From Papaver somniferum (Eukaryota > Streptophyta > Magnoliopsida > Ranunculales > Papaveraceae): a stretch of DNA of 64,000 bases. Below are positions 21,614 to 32,792 of this stretch, piece after piece. The position numbers were made by a program, and so were the translations under genes. Position 1 is the first letter of the stretch. Each line of letters starts with the position of its first letter. Under the pieces are notes generated by a model. That model was not told the origin of the DNA. It worked only from the letters and a program-made list of their open reading frames with translations, and made no database searches. The stretch is from contig NC_039358.1 of assembly GCF_003573695.1 (NCBI RefSeq), forward strand, positions 196,939,192-197,003,191, in the 5' to 3' direction.

Positions 21614-21614
21614 G

Positions 21615-21814
21615 TAGATATGAAAGCTTAGGGTTAGGGTTTTGACGGAATTTTTTCTGGGAGGATAAAAACTGGAAAAATTATTTTGGTCGTCTAAAGG
21701 TAAAGTCAAGAGATAAAAATGCAGGTTGGACCCTAGAGAGAGTGAACAAGAGGGGCGGAACTATAAATATCATGTGGGCTAGGGTGGGCTTGATCAGTTT
21801 TGTACCTACGCTTA
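21615..21814 (+). repeat. Duplicated host segment X (copy 2), ending in TTA
   Basis: Second copy of 19258-19451, ending CTACGCTTA directly before the left terminus of Harbinger 2. It shows what the copy 1 junction looked like before Harbinger 1 was inserted. Confidence 0.85.
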
Positions 21815-22098
21815 GGTCGGTTCCTATGGCAAATGGCTAAACCCTCCATTTACCAGGCCAGCTGGCCTGGCAAACTGGCGAAGCCACTATGGGAAATGAG
21901 TTAAGCGGTCGAGAAAAAACCGACCGGTCTTTTCTCGATGGTTATTAAACAGTGAAATAATGACTATCCTCCCCCCTCATTTTCCTATAAATTCACCCCA
22001 TTCAATTCAATTTAATCACACCTAATTTACTCATTAACTCTATCTTACTCACTCTTTTGTACCTTAATCATCTGTTTAATTTTTTTTGCTTCAACTCA

Positions 22099-22794
22099 AT
22101 GGATATCGATTCTTCTGTCGAATAAGTGCGCATTCATATGGGAGAACAACAACGAAAATCCGTTCAGGCGTTGAATCAAATTGATGATGAGACAAATGAC
22201 GATAAAGAAGTTACCAACAACTTGATGCAGATATATTCATCGGGGCAAATACCTAGAGATCCAGAGCCAAGAGAAGTCTTCATAAGAAGATATACGTACC
22301 GGGGTCGGGATGAATGGCACGAGAAGCTGATGCAAGATTATTTTCTTCTTGACTGTGTGTTCTCTGATGAAAATTTCCAAGGACGATTCTGCATGCCTAG
22401 ACATTTGGTGCTAAATATTATTGGTGAGATTTGTCAGGTAAAATCTCAATTAAATTATCAGTATGATGTACTGAATATTAAGGGTCATAACCCTGAACAA
22501 AAGGTTACTTCGGCTTTGAGGATTTTAGGATATGGCATACCTCTAGATTCTAATGATGAGTACCTTCGCATTGGCAAAACAACTGCATACTAGGAGACTC
22601 GTCGTAATAAGAATTGGACTAACCATCAAGATGAAGACTTAAGGCCTGATATTATACCAGCTAGAGGATAACCTGCAAGGAAGTATGCGCGAATGACCAG
22701 TCATATTGAGAACAGAACACTGTATAACAGGTTGAGGGAAGATCTCAGAGCGAATCTGTGGGCTGAGTTTGGAAGAGATGGGGGACGAATTTAG
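22099..22794 (+). pseudogene. PIF/Harbinger transposase, catalytic core deleted
   Basis: The original start seems to be ATG 22099 (MDIDSSVE), followed by a stop; the open frame then runs 22126-22593. It shows the N-terminal part of plant Harbinger transposases: RRYTYRGRDEWHEKLMQDYF, FQGRFCMPRHLVLNI, and QKVTSALRILGYGIP followed by DEYLRIG. After KTTAY the sequence passes into the C-terminal tail of the family (SHIENRTLYNRLREDL, LWAEFGRDGG) and ends near 22794. The DGTH, AHD and ERxFG segments that carry the DDE triad are missing, so an internal deletion removed the catalytic core. Inactive. Confidence 0.85.
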
Positions 22795-23075
22795 TAGTGT
22801 TTGAGTAGTGTTTGTTTCATTTGTTTTTGTTTTTTTATTATTGTTTCATTTTTATTTATTTTTATGTTTTAAATTGTTTAAGTTTCATTTGTTGTTCCAT
22901 AATGTTGTTTTTTAAGTTTAACTCTTTTAACAGTCATTAAAAGCAGCGGTCTAGACTTAATCGCTAGCGGTGGAGACTCAACCGCTAGCATTCCTTATAA
23001 ATCCTTCACTTCATCCGTTTCAAACTCACACATCACTTCTTCTCTACAAAAACTTCTCTACTTTCTGGTTAGATT

Positions 23076-23312
23076 ATGGATGATCCCAGATTCGCTGAAG
23101 ATGAAGATTTATCTCTTTCTAGAAACTATGTAATACATTACCCGAAGAGAGGTGAAGAACGACGGATGAACGGTTTACCTAGTATGAGTTATTTGGGTAA
23201 AATTCATGATGCCTTCTGCACAGAGACAGGTAATCCTCATAACCAGAACAATTTCATTCACCATAACCAAACTACTACTACATATTCATTTAAATTAAAG
23301 CTGATACATTAA
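23076..23312 (+). pseudogene. Second Myb-like ORF1 N-terminal fragment (Harbinger partner protein)
   Basis: A plus-strand ORF beginning MDDPRFAEDEDLSLSRNYV and continuing to SYLGKIHDAFCTETGNP. The acidic EDEDLSLSRNY stretch and the GKIHDAFC/GNP motif match the start of Harbinger-associated Myb/SANT-like ORF1 proteins, where EDE-LCR, WxRIHE-F and GNPH are typical. A TATA motif (TTATAAATCC) lies about 80 bp upstream. The C-terminal part is missing. It lies opposite to, and just beyond, the end of the main ORF1, so the element carries two ORF1 copies in inverted orientation. Confidence 0.6.
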
Positions 23313-24211
23313 TTTAAATTAAAGCTGATACATTAATTAATTAAGTGACACTACTTCATCGCCGTCTTCATCATCCTCATCTTCAGCTTGAACCCCAAAT
23401 TGTTTTTCCATGTTTCTCTTGTTTTTTTTCTTCCAGTTCCTCTGTTAACCTGTCCATCTCCATCTCCCATGCCATCAATTGTCTGGCATTCATTTTTTCG
23501 GTGTCTGCATTTAGAATCTTATTTTTGTCATAGTCCGAAACAAATTTTTCTTGAGTTTGTCGATGTTTTTTCATCTCCTTAGTCAAGAACTTGCGATCTA
23601 CAATTCTTTGTTTTTCGACGACCTTCTGATGATTTATCAAAGTTTCCAAAGTACTAGTACCTCCGTCACATGCTTCTCCTTCTTGGGCAGCTTTTCTCGC
23701 TGCTCTTGCATGATTTCTTCCTAATAATTTTCTCTTAATTGCAGTATTGACATTCAAGTTGGAATTGTTGTTTCTGGTGGTTTCTGGTGAAGAAAATGGA
23801 TTATCTGACGGGGGATGAGATGATTTAGATGGTTGTGAAGCTGGCGTTGAAGGTGAAGAAGTGTATGGTGAACTTGCAGGTACACTCTGCATGTTTGCTA
23901 ACACTTATAGATTATATTTAGGAAACACTTTCAAAATATGATAACAATTTTCATAAGCAAAATTTATCCCATGTTTGGTGCCAATCAGTTCGGCACTTTC
24001 GTTCGACATCAACATCGACAAGACCGCTCTCTCGACCACGAGCAGCTTGCATTAGAGCAGCGACATACAAGGCAACTTGGGCGTTGATTGTAACAAAGAG
24101 ACCGGACAATCGATTTGCATCACGCTCGTTGATGTTCATAGTTTCTTCACGAAATTTAGCAAATATGTTATCCCACAACTTGGTAGATTGTTGACTGGCA
24201 CCATCGATACT

Positions 24212-26060
24212 TGATGAGTGCCAAATATTGTATATATTTGCACCTTTTTATTGGCATTTAACTCATCATTTGTGCACTAACACTCCATTTTATCCCATAT
24301 TCTTTGTTTTCGTTGTTTTCAAGAATAAATACTTTTCTTAATTAATTTTGCATTTTTAGGTACTAAATAAAGCCTGGTTAACTCAAGGAGCGAAAAGAGC
24401 AAAGGAACGGTAAAGATTCCCGCAGAAAGGCAGCGAAAAATGATGTTTGCAAGAGCCGGATCAACTAGAGGTGGGCTTGAAGAGGAAGAATTGTCCTTAA
24501 AGAAGATATGGGCTTGGCATACCCAAGGCCCAAAACCCTTACCCTTACCCAAATCCATTTCCATATCCATACCCATTTCCATGAGAGCCGTCAGATCGGA
24601 TCCATCACATCATCCAACGGTCGCCTCATCACCGCGCATCAAATCTTGAAGCTCCTGTCAAACATCATAGTACCTAACTCCAATCTAAGCCGTCAGAATT
24701 GTTGTATCACGCATCCAACGGTCGCTGCAAGCCTGTTCCATCTTAGCCGTTCGATTCAATCCAGATGTGATCATCCAACGTATCATCTTCGCTGGACATC
24801 GAATTTTCTACAACCGCTCAACACTACAACACCTAACACCTATACCCGCAAAACAAACAGACCCTTCCTCAAACCCCATCGAACCCATCTTCCTCCCTCA
24901 CCCTCTGCAACACCACCACTCCCTTCCACCGCCATTCCCTGCCATAGCCGCCTTCAACAAACTTCCATAACCACCCTACTTCACCAAACAACAAATCCCC
25001 TCACTACCCCATCATCCTATGATAACCTATTAGTCTATTTCACCATCCTTATCACTGTTAGGGTTTGAAATTGGTGAACTAGGTTGATGGGCAGAGGAAG
25101 CTAGGCTGAGCGTAGCAGCATGAGGGAGAGGAAGAGGAGCAGCTGCAGTCGGCATGGGCAATATTTGACCCATCAAATTAGGTAATTGTGTAACCCAAAT
25201 TCAACTTCCCTGCTTTCAATTTGGGGGAAATATCTGTAACCCTAATTCTGTAGATTGTAACTATAAATTGAGTGTGTGGGTGTGAGTAGAATTCATGCCC
25301 GGGATAGCCGGAGCACCAAGCTCTTACTGTTCTGTAATTTCACCATTTCATCCAGTAGTATAATTTGATCATGTTTTAGTTCACTAAGATAAGGTTGAGA
25401 TGAAACCATAGCTTTGTACTATCTTATTTATGCTGTTTGTGTGATTCTTGAATGCTTAAATTGTTCTAGAAAAGTTTCAATCTTACTTCATCATCACCTT
25501 ACTTTCACATTGCATGCCATGTATGAATTGTAGTTAGATGCATAAGCTGTTGATAAACTGCAACTCATGTTTGATAGACTAACCTTTGACTAGTTGTGCC
25601 TTAAACAAGACAATTTGTACTTTGGAGTAAAATCATAGTTGAGGATTGATATCTTAGTTGTGATTGATTCATCCACTGGTGAAAAACCTTAGGTAAAAGG
25701 GAAGACTAGAATCTTCACCCTTACCTGCTATAAGGACAAGAATGATACTATCAGCTAAGTTCATAGTGTAGGTTAATGGTGGAATCAAGACCTTAGTTCC
25801 CTTTTATCTCTCACTTTGTTTACATTTTTTTGTGTCACTAGTTCAGCTACATCAACAATTCAGTTGTGTTTCAACACAAACCAATTCACTCTTTGTCACT
25901 GATTGTCATTGTCACTTAAGCTTAGAATCAGTCTAGGAAGAATCTTTGAAGCAATTCATACACCCTCCAAGTCCCTGTGGACAAACCCTCATTTGCACAC
26001 TCACTACAACTGACCCTGTGCACTTGCAGGTATTTCTGTGGGTAACTTTACCAGCCCACA
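24212..26060 (+). repeat. 5' LTR of the LARD-like element (1849 bp)
   Basis: Starts TGATGAGTGCCAAATATTG and ends CCAGCCCACA. It matches 30933-32792 nearly throughout. ORFs inside it (around 24319-25068) are also present in the other LTR and have proline/serine-rich, non-conserved products; I treat them as non-coding. Confidence 0.92.
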
Positions 26061-26067
26061 AAGTTTT

Positions 26068-26085
26068 TGGCGCCGCTGCCGGGGA
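26068..26085 (+). promoter_or_regulatory. Primer-binding site of the LARD-like element
   Basis: TGGCGCCGCTGCCGGGGA lies eight bases after the 5' LTR. This is the usual form of gypsy-type primer-binding sites in plants. Confidence 0.75.
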
Positions 26086-27840
26086 CTGGGTAGCGGTGTA
26101 TTTGCTTCTTTTGCCTTCTTCACTGATTTTCAACTTTTCACCCTGTATATATGTGTTTAATTTTTGTGTTTTCTTGTTATTGATAATATAGTTTAGATGT
26201 AGTTTTAATTTTTTCAGTTTTCAGCATCTGTAGCTGCATCATTCTATCATCTGTTGTTCTGTTAACTTAGTTGTATTTGCATACTTAGATGTAGTTCTGC
26301 ATCACTTCATCGTATATCCATCTTGTTTTAGCTCCACCTGCATCTTTGTGCATAACTGCATACTCTCCAGTATTTTGTCCTATGCCATGCATACTAGTTT
26401 TTCAATCTGTGCATATCTGTAACTTGTATATCTGTTCTGCATCTCAAGTGCATCTGCATTTAAGTCCCATTCTGTAGCTTGTATTTAGTCACTTTTGTCC
26501 TGTGCTAGCATGCTAGTGTAGTTGACATCATTCTGTTCTGCACCTGTAACTTCATCTCAGTACAACTGCATCTAGCACTGTGAACTGCATAAGGTGTCCT
26601 ATAACCTTCTTGTCCTCTGAAAGATTGTGCCATCTGATCCTTGGTTACACTTGCATCTTAGCATCTTGCTCTGTATTGGCAACATAGCTTGCATCTTTTG
26701 GCTTATTTCTGTGATTGGTGTCTTGTGCACATTTGAACTGATAAGCACACTTGTGTCTTAATTCTGCTCATGCTTCTATGAACTGATAAGAATCTCAGCT
26801 ACAGTTCAGATTTCAGCCATTTAGGCCATATTGCATCTGTAACTCTGTCACCTGAAGCTTACTTGAAATGGTATACTGTCAACCACTGCGCCATTGCATG
26901 TTGTTAGCTATGTTTCAGTCCAATTGAACTGACAATCTCAACTGAGTTGTGCTGTAACTGGCAATATCTCCATCTATGTCCAACTGCACTCTTGTAATTT
27001 GCACTCTGTGAGACTGTAACCTTGCTATTACATCTGCAACTTGATCCTGCTGCACAAATAAAAATTGTGTTATCTCTGAAAACTGCCTGCTCATCTGCAG
27101 TTCTAACTGCACTACTTTATGCAGTTGTTCATTTTGCTTCCACCATTCCATGCCTTTTCTGTGTACTGATCACACACAGTGAGTGTCAGGTAGTTGGTGC
27201 TGCTTCTGCAAAGGCAAAAGAGCTGGAGGAGAAAGGAGTAGCAGTGCACTGAGAGCCAAAAAGCTTGTGATACTACCTGTGGTGCTGCTGTTCAAGCCAA
27301 AGCAAAGGAAAAGAAAAGGAGCAGGAGAAGCTGTGGTGCTGCATTGGTTTGGCTAAGACCCAACTGGGTTGTTGCATTTGCTTGAGTAAGCCTAAAAACA
27401 ATAAGCCTAAACTCAAAACAGTTCTGTGGGCTTGTTTAAATTTTGTTTCAAACTGAAGTCTGGGATTGTAGTTTAACTGAAGAGTGGGCTTATAGTTTGT
27501 AACTTAACCGTGGGCTTAAAACTTAAACTGACTTTGGGCTTTGTAATCAAAACTGAACTTTGGGCTTCTGTTTAAAATTAAACTGCTGGGCTTCGTCTAA
27601 ATTGCTCAGCTGGGCTTCATTGAAAACCAAACAGTGGGCCTAGAATTTTCACAACTTCTCTGCTGGACTTCATGCAAACTGAGTTGTGGGCCTTGTAATC
27701 CGAATTTTCAGAATCAAAAGCCCCTCTTAACCCATTAAAACCAAAAATTGCTTCCATTTAACCAAAGTTTTGCTCCCATTTAAAACCAAATTTCCCATTT
27801 AAAACCAAAAATTCCCAAATGAGCTTTACCTTTAAAGTCT
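26086..27840 (+). other. Non-coding leader of the LARD-like element, with two simple-repeat styles
   Basis: 26200-27150 is built from scattered CATCTG, GCATCT and AACTGCA words. 27340-27720 is a loose tandem array of GTGGGCTT followed by AAACTGAACT, about 38-40 bp per unit (roughly nine units). No protein is supported. Confidence 0.6.
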
Positions 27841-27921
27841 AAAACCAAAATTTTGGGCTTCCCTTTTTTCTCAGAGTATGGGCCTTGCTTCTTTGTGATT
27901 TGTGTGGTTGTTAAACAAAAC

Positions 27922-29514
27922 ATGTCTGGATTTTGGTCTGCTTCGGGGAGTGGAAACAAAAGACTTGGAGAACTTGCTTACGGGCCAGATTCACATTGTG
28001 ATCCTCCCCCATTCCATAATGTCAATAGTTATAAGGATTATTATTATGAACCTTTTCAAGGTCATGAGCCTCAATTTGCAAACCCTAATGACTATTCAGA
28101 CATGTATCAACCTAGGCAACCTGAAATGCATGCTTGTACCTTATGTGGTGGTTTAGACCACCCGGATGAATATTGTGATATTTTGCATGAATTTAGGCAA
28201 TCTAGAGGATACCATGAAAATCCAAATTTTGAAATGCCCACATATTATGAGGCTGGTAGTCATTGGGACCATAATCAACCTTTCCAAGGTTGCGATCAGT
28301 ATTTTATAGATCCCAATGACCATGCACACATGTACCAATCACCACCACAATTTGAACATGAAGAATTTTGTACTCCCATGAATTTAGACTCCACCATAGA
28401 AGCTCTCAGACTCAGTGAACAAAATTCTTCTAGATCTATATCACGAATTCAGACGTATTTAGATCAGATTTTGCATCACCTACAAAAGGAGGAAATTCAT
28501 GAGGAAATGTATGTTGTCCCTAATGAAGTGTCTAGTCCCATTCATTTAAGTGATGTTGAATATGAACCTAATTTAGAGAAACATGAATTGACTAGGGACA
28601 CCACCACTGTTAACGAGGACCAATATGCATGCTACCATGATGATGATTATGATGATATGTTAGAAGAACATGAAAATATTGTGGAACCTTTTGGTTCAAT
28701 AACATATGGCTTCTCCCCCTCGACCTTCATGAATGTTGTTTTTTCTAATACTCATTGTAATTCATATGATTTTGATATTGACTTGGGATTCGTACAATTA
28801 TTCTGTGAAGATGAACATGACATAGGAGAAGTTGAATCTTCTGTAGACACTAATGTTATTATGCATGAAAATGAATTTGATGTGTCTGGTTCCTTGACTA
28901 AGTCACAAAATGTTTTTTCTTCCGGTGTTGATTTGAGTACTTCGGAAAATCATGATACCGAGCTAGGTCTTGATGTTTTGTTCGATGAATATGAGCATGA
29001 TTTACCTGTTTCTGATCTAGGGAAAGTATGTACTAGTACTATTGATCATGAAAATAAATTAGAAGCGCCTGCTTTCTTGCCTAAATCACAGATTGAGATT
29101 TTTCCACCCAACCTAGATTTGGTTTGTCACAAAATTTTTAAACCAACTAATCTGAGAGTCCCTAATCTAGGATTGGAACTGTGTGCTTCCCAAGTCCTCT
29201 TGGACTATTTTTCTGCTAAATATAACATCTTTAAAGAACCACAGTTGGAATTAATTTCTCTGACCATCCCAAACAAAGTCCATTTTGAGTTAGACCTTGT
29301 GAATCTTGCACCCATAAAATGGAAAGATTTTGTGCTTAAAAGTAAACCTGCTGAAAATTACAGGTTTGGGGGTGATTCATCCGGTTTTTCACTCTCGCTC
29401 TCATTTCAGTCCAAGTTTAGTTGTTTGAAACTGTCTATGTTTCAACACTTTGTCTTTTGGGTTGATCCTCAACTCTTTAGACTGTATGTATATAGTGAAT
29501 TTTTTTGTATATAA
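27922..29514 (+). CDS. Orphan 530-residue zinc-knuckle protein of the LARD-like element
   Basis: The ORF is open without an ATG from 27853; the first good ATG is 27922 (MSGFWSASGSGNK). One CCHC zinc knuckle (C-X2-C-X4-H-X4-C) is at Cys72, Cys75, His80 and Cys85. Around it a segment PFQG...NPND...MYQ occurs twice (starting near residues 44 and 120). The acidic second half has a longer internal repeat: LF-(E/D)-EHD...HENE...L-KSQ...DL, starting near residues 289 and 351. Residues about 155-195 look like an amphipathic helix. There is no protease or pol motif. The single knuckle suggests a gag-like nucleic-acid binding role, but I do not recognise the family and no function is claimed. The frame is fully intact over 1.6 kb. 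Confidence 0.7.
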   Translation: MSGFWSASGSGNKRLGELAYGPDSHCDPPPFHNVNSYKDYYYEPFQGHEPQFANPNDYSDMYQPRQPEMHACTLCGGLDHPDEYCDILHEFRQSRGYHENPNFEMPTYYEAGSHWDHNQPFQGCDQYFIDPNDHAHMYQSPPQFEHEEFCTPMNLDSTIEALRLSEQNSSRSISRIQTYLDQILHHLQKEEIHEEMYVVPNEVSSPIHLSDVEYEPNLEKHELTRDTTTVNEDQYACYHDDDYDDMLEEHENIVEPFGSITYGFSPSTFMNVVFSNTHCNSYDFDIDLGFVQLFCEDEHDIGEVESSVDTNVIMHENEFDVSGSLTKSQNVFSSGVDLSTSENHDTELGLDVLFDEYEHDLPVSDLGKVCTSTIDHENKLEAPAFLPKSQIEIFPPNLDLVCHKIFKPTNLRVPNLGLELCASQVLLDYFSAKYNIFKEPQLELISLTIPNKVHFELDLVNLAPIKWKDFVLKSKPAENYRFGGDSSGFSLSLSFQSKFSCLKLSMFQHFVFWVDPQLFRLYVYSEFFCI

Positions 29515-30932
29515 TCCGGTAGGTAATGTTTAGTGGAACCTTTTATGTTTTCTTTTGTATATATTGTGCTAATCCAATGTGCTTTCACTTAAGTTACTAT
29601 TGGATCCTAGCCATCGAATAATGGAGTTCAAAACTTGCTTTCGCCAATATCCGGTAATCTCTTTCCTTTTCTCTACTTAGCATCGTTCTCATGGTATGTT
29701 GTTATAATTTTTTTTATCTTTTGAAACATTGAGGACAATGTTTAGTTTAGGTTTGGGGGAGAAAAGTAGATACCTTGATAACATGCTATAATCGAAAATA
29801 GAACTCTTCCTTTTTGAAATATTAAAAAAAAAAATAGAAAATGATAAGAAAATTAAAAATGGAGCTCATTTACCTTGAAATTTTTCATTCCTGTGCATGT
29901 ATGTAAACTTAGGGTTCTTAGTCTAGATGATGAGGCACCCCTGATTCTAGCACAATTTACACGTGATAAGAAAATTGCACACGCACGATCTACCAATGCA
30001 TGTATAGCCTCATACTTGAGGTGTTTTATCAGAAGTTAGGATTGCCAATCACTTTAGAATACTGAATGAGACTTGACTAGCTTGTTCTTTGGTTGGTTGG
30101 GATAGAAGGTGGAGGTTACATTAAGAAAAACAACCATTGAATTTGACCGGGTACATCGAAAAGGGCTACCTCTTGCTAAGAGTCATATAATTTTTTGTTT
30201 CTCTTTGTTTATGTATCAAAAATGTTACTTTGTTGTAAAGATCACATTAAAATAAAAAAAAAATATATATATGAGAAAAAAATCAAAAAAAATAAAATAA
30301 AACAAAAATCAAGTATTTATCAATTCCATCCTATCTTGTTCCAAAAATAAAAGAGAGTAGTCAATGTAAATAAGAGTCATGTAAAGAGTCATCTTTTGTG
30401 TTTTTGTGTTATAAGCAAGGAAGGGTGTATGCCATTGATGTCCAACGCGAGTAATTGTGAAATACCTCCAACTCATTCACAATTCTCGTAAAGTCCGGAC
30501 AGTTAGCTAGATTTCGACCTCGGTTCTTAGCCTGAGAAACTATCTCTTGGTGATTAGTAGTCATAACATCCGATCTTTCTTTACACATGTGTAGCTACAC
30601 TTTACACTCTTATCACATGTCTTTATTTGTTATCAGTGTTAGGATTGTGCCTTTGATAGCTAGACTGACATATCCATTTTGCTGTGAGCTTAAATTGTCT
30701 TGCACATGTCACATTTCATGGAATCTGAGCTTATATTTTGTCCTAGAACTTTGTAGGTAAGTTCTAAGCAAACCTTCACGAGACTTCAACTCGTCCACTA
30801 GGGACACTTAGTGGTTTAAAAGGCTTATTGCATTCGCTAAATGCAATCGAGAGACCAGCGACAGTGGTATAAGTAGGATTTCCTTAGTTTTGTTTTACTT
30901 GAGGACAAGTAAAATTCAGGTTTGGGGGTATT
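29515..30932 (+). other. Non-coding 3' part of the LARD-like element
   Basis: AT-rich, no gene. Two similar motifs, GAGGACAATG...TTTGGGGGAG (about 29730-29762) and GAGGACAAGT...TTTGGGGGTA (30901-30930), look like a duplicated polypurine tract; the second directly precedes the 3' LTR. Confidence 0.55.
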
Positions 30933-32792
30933 TGATGAGTGCCAAATATTGTATATATTTGCACCTTTTTATTGGCATTTAACTCATCATTTGTGCACTA
31001 ACGCTCCATTTTATCCCATATTCTGTGTTTTCGTTGTTTTCAAGAATAAATACTTTTCTTAATTAATTTTGCATTTTTAGGTACTAAATAAAGCTTGGTT
31101 AACTCACGGAGCGAAAAGAGCAAAGGAACGGCAAAGACTCCCGCAGAAAGGCAGCGAAGAATGATGTTTGCAAGAGCCGGATCAACTAGAGGTGGGCTTG
31201 AAGAGGAAGAATTGTCCTTAAAGAAGATATGGGCTTGGCATACCCAAGGCCCCAAACCCTTACCCTTACCCAAATCCATTTCCATATCCATACCCATTTC
31301 CATGAGAGCCGTCAGATTGGATCCATCACATCATCCAACGGTCGCCTCATCACCGAGCATCAAATCTTGAAGCTCCTGTCAAACATCATAGTACCTAACT
31401 CCAATCTAAGCCGTCAGAATTGTTGTATCACGCATCCAACGGTCGCTGCAAGCCTGTTCCATATTATCCGTTCGATTCAATCCAGATGTGATCATCCAAC
31501 GTATCATCTTCGCTGGACATCGAATTTGCTACAAACGCTCAACACTACAACACCTAACACCTATACCCGCAAAACAAACAGCCCTTTCCTCAAACCCCAT
31601 CGAACCCATCTTCCTCCCTCACCCTCTGCAACATCACCACTCCCTGCCACCGCCATTCCCTGCCATAGCCGCCTTCAACAAACTTCCATAACCACCCTAC
31701 TTCACCAAATACCAAATCCCCTCACTACCCCATCATCCTATGATAACCTATTAGTCTATTTCACCAATTTCACCATCCTTATCACTGTTAGGGTTTGAAA
31801 TTGGTGAACTAGGTTGATGGGCAGAGGAAGCTAGGCTGAGCGTAGCAGCATGAGGGAGAGGAAGAGGAGCAGCTGCAGTCGGCATGGGCAAGATTTGACC
31901 CATCAAATTAGGTAATTGTGTAACCCTAATTCAACTTCCCTGCTTTGAATTTGGGGGAAATGTCTGTAACCCTAATTCTGTAGATTGTAACTATAAATTG
32001 AGTGTGTGGGTGTGAGTAGAATTCATGCCCGGGCTAGCCGGAGCACCAAGCTCTTACTGTTCTGTAATTTCACCATTTCATCCAGTAGTATAATTTGATC
32101 AATTTTTTAGTTCACTAAGCTAAGGTTGAGATGAAACCATAGCTTTGTACTATGTTATTTATGCTGTTTGTGTGATTCTTGAATGCTTAAATTGTTCTAG
32201 AAAAGTTTCAATCTTACTTCATCATCACCTTACTTTCACATTGCATGCCATGTATGCATTGTAGTTAGATGCATAAGCTGTTGATAAACTGCAACTCATG
32301 TTTGATAGACTAACCTTTGACTAGTTGTGCCTTAAACAAGACAATTTGTACTTTGGAGTAAAATCATAGTTGATGATTGATATCTTAGTTGTGATTGATT
32401 CATCCACTGGTGAAACACCTTAGGTAAAAGGGAAGACTAGAATCTTCACCCTTACCTGCTATAAGGACAAGAATGATACTATCAGCTGAGTTCATAGTGT
32501 AGGTTAATGGTGGAATCAAGACCTTAGTTCCCTTTTATCTCTCACTTTGTTTACATTTTTTTGTGTCACTAGTTCAGCTACATCAACAATTCAGTTGTGT
32601 TTCAACACAAACCAATTCACTCTTTGTCACTGATTGTCATTGTCACTTAAGCTTAGAATCACTCTAGGAAGAATCTTTGAAGCAATTCATACACCCTCCA
32701 AGTCCCTGTGGACAAACCCTCATTTCCACACTCACTACAACTGACCATGTGCACTTGCAGGTATTTCTGTGGGTAACTTTACCATCCCACCA
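30933..32792 (+). repeat. 3' LTR of the LARD-like element (1860 bp)
   Basis: Second copy of 24212-26060, starting TGATGAGTGCC and ending ACCATCCCACCA just before the target duplication GTACT. It has a short extra CACCAATTT-type insertion near 31760 compared with the 5' LTR. Confidence 0.92.

Larger units (their letters stand above)
24212..32792 (+). mobile_element. 8.6-kb non-autonomous gypsy-type LTR element (LARD-like) with one orphan ORF
   Basis: Two direct LTRs (24212-26060 and 30933-32792) flank a 4.9-kb interior. The target duplication is ATACT (24207-24211) and GTACT (32793-32797), with one substitution. A PBS of the TGGCGCCGCTGCCGGGGA type (26068-26085) follows the left LTR. A T/G-rich PPT (GGTTTGGGGGTATT) precedes the right LTR. 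There is no protease, RT, RNase H or integrase; the only long ORF is 27922-29514. The leader (26086-27840) is non-coding. The two LTRs are very similar by eye, which suggests an insertion younger than its Harbinger host. Confidence 0.9.

Noticed and set aside
24319..25068. ORFs of 70-186 residues, duplicated at 31040-31798
   Set aside because: Both sets lie in the two LTRs of the LARD-like element; the products are proline/serine/threonine-rich without a known domain, and the plus and minus ORFs shadow each other.
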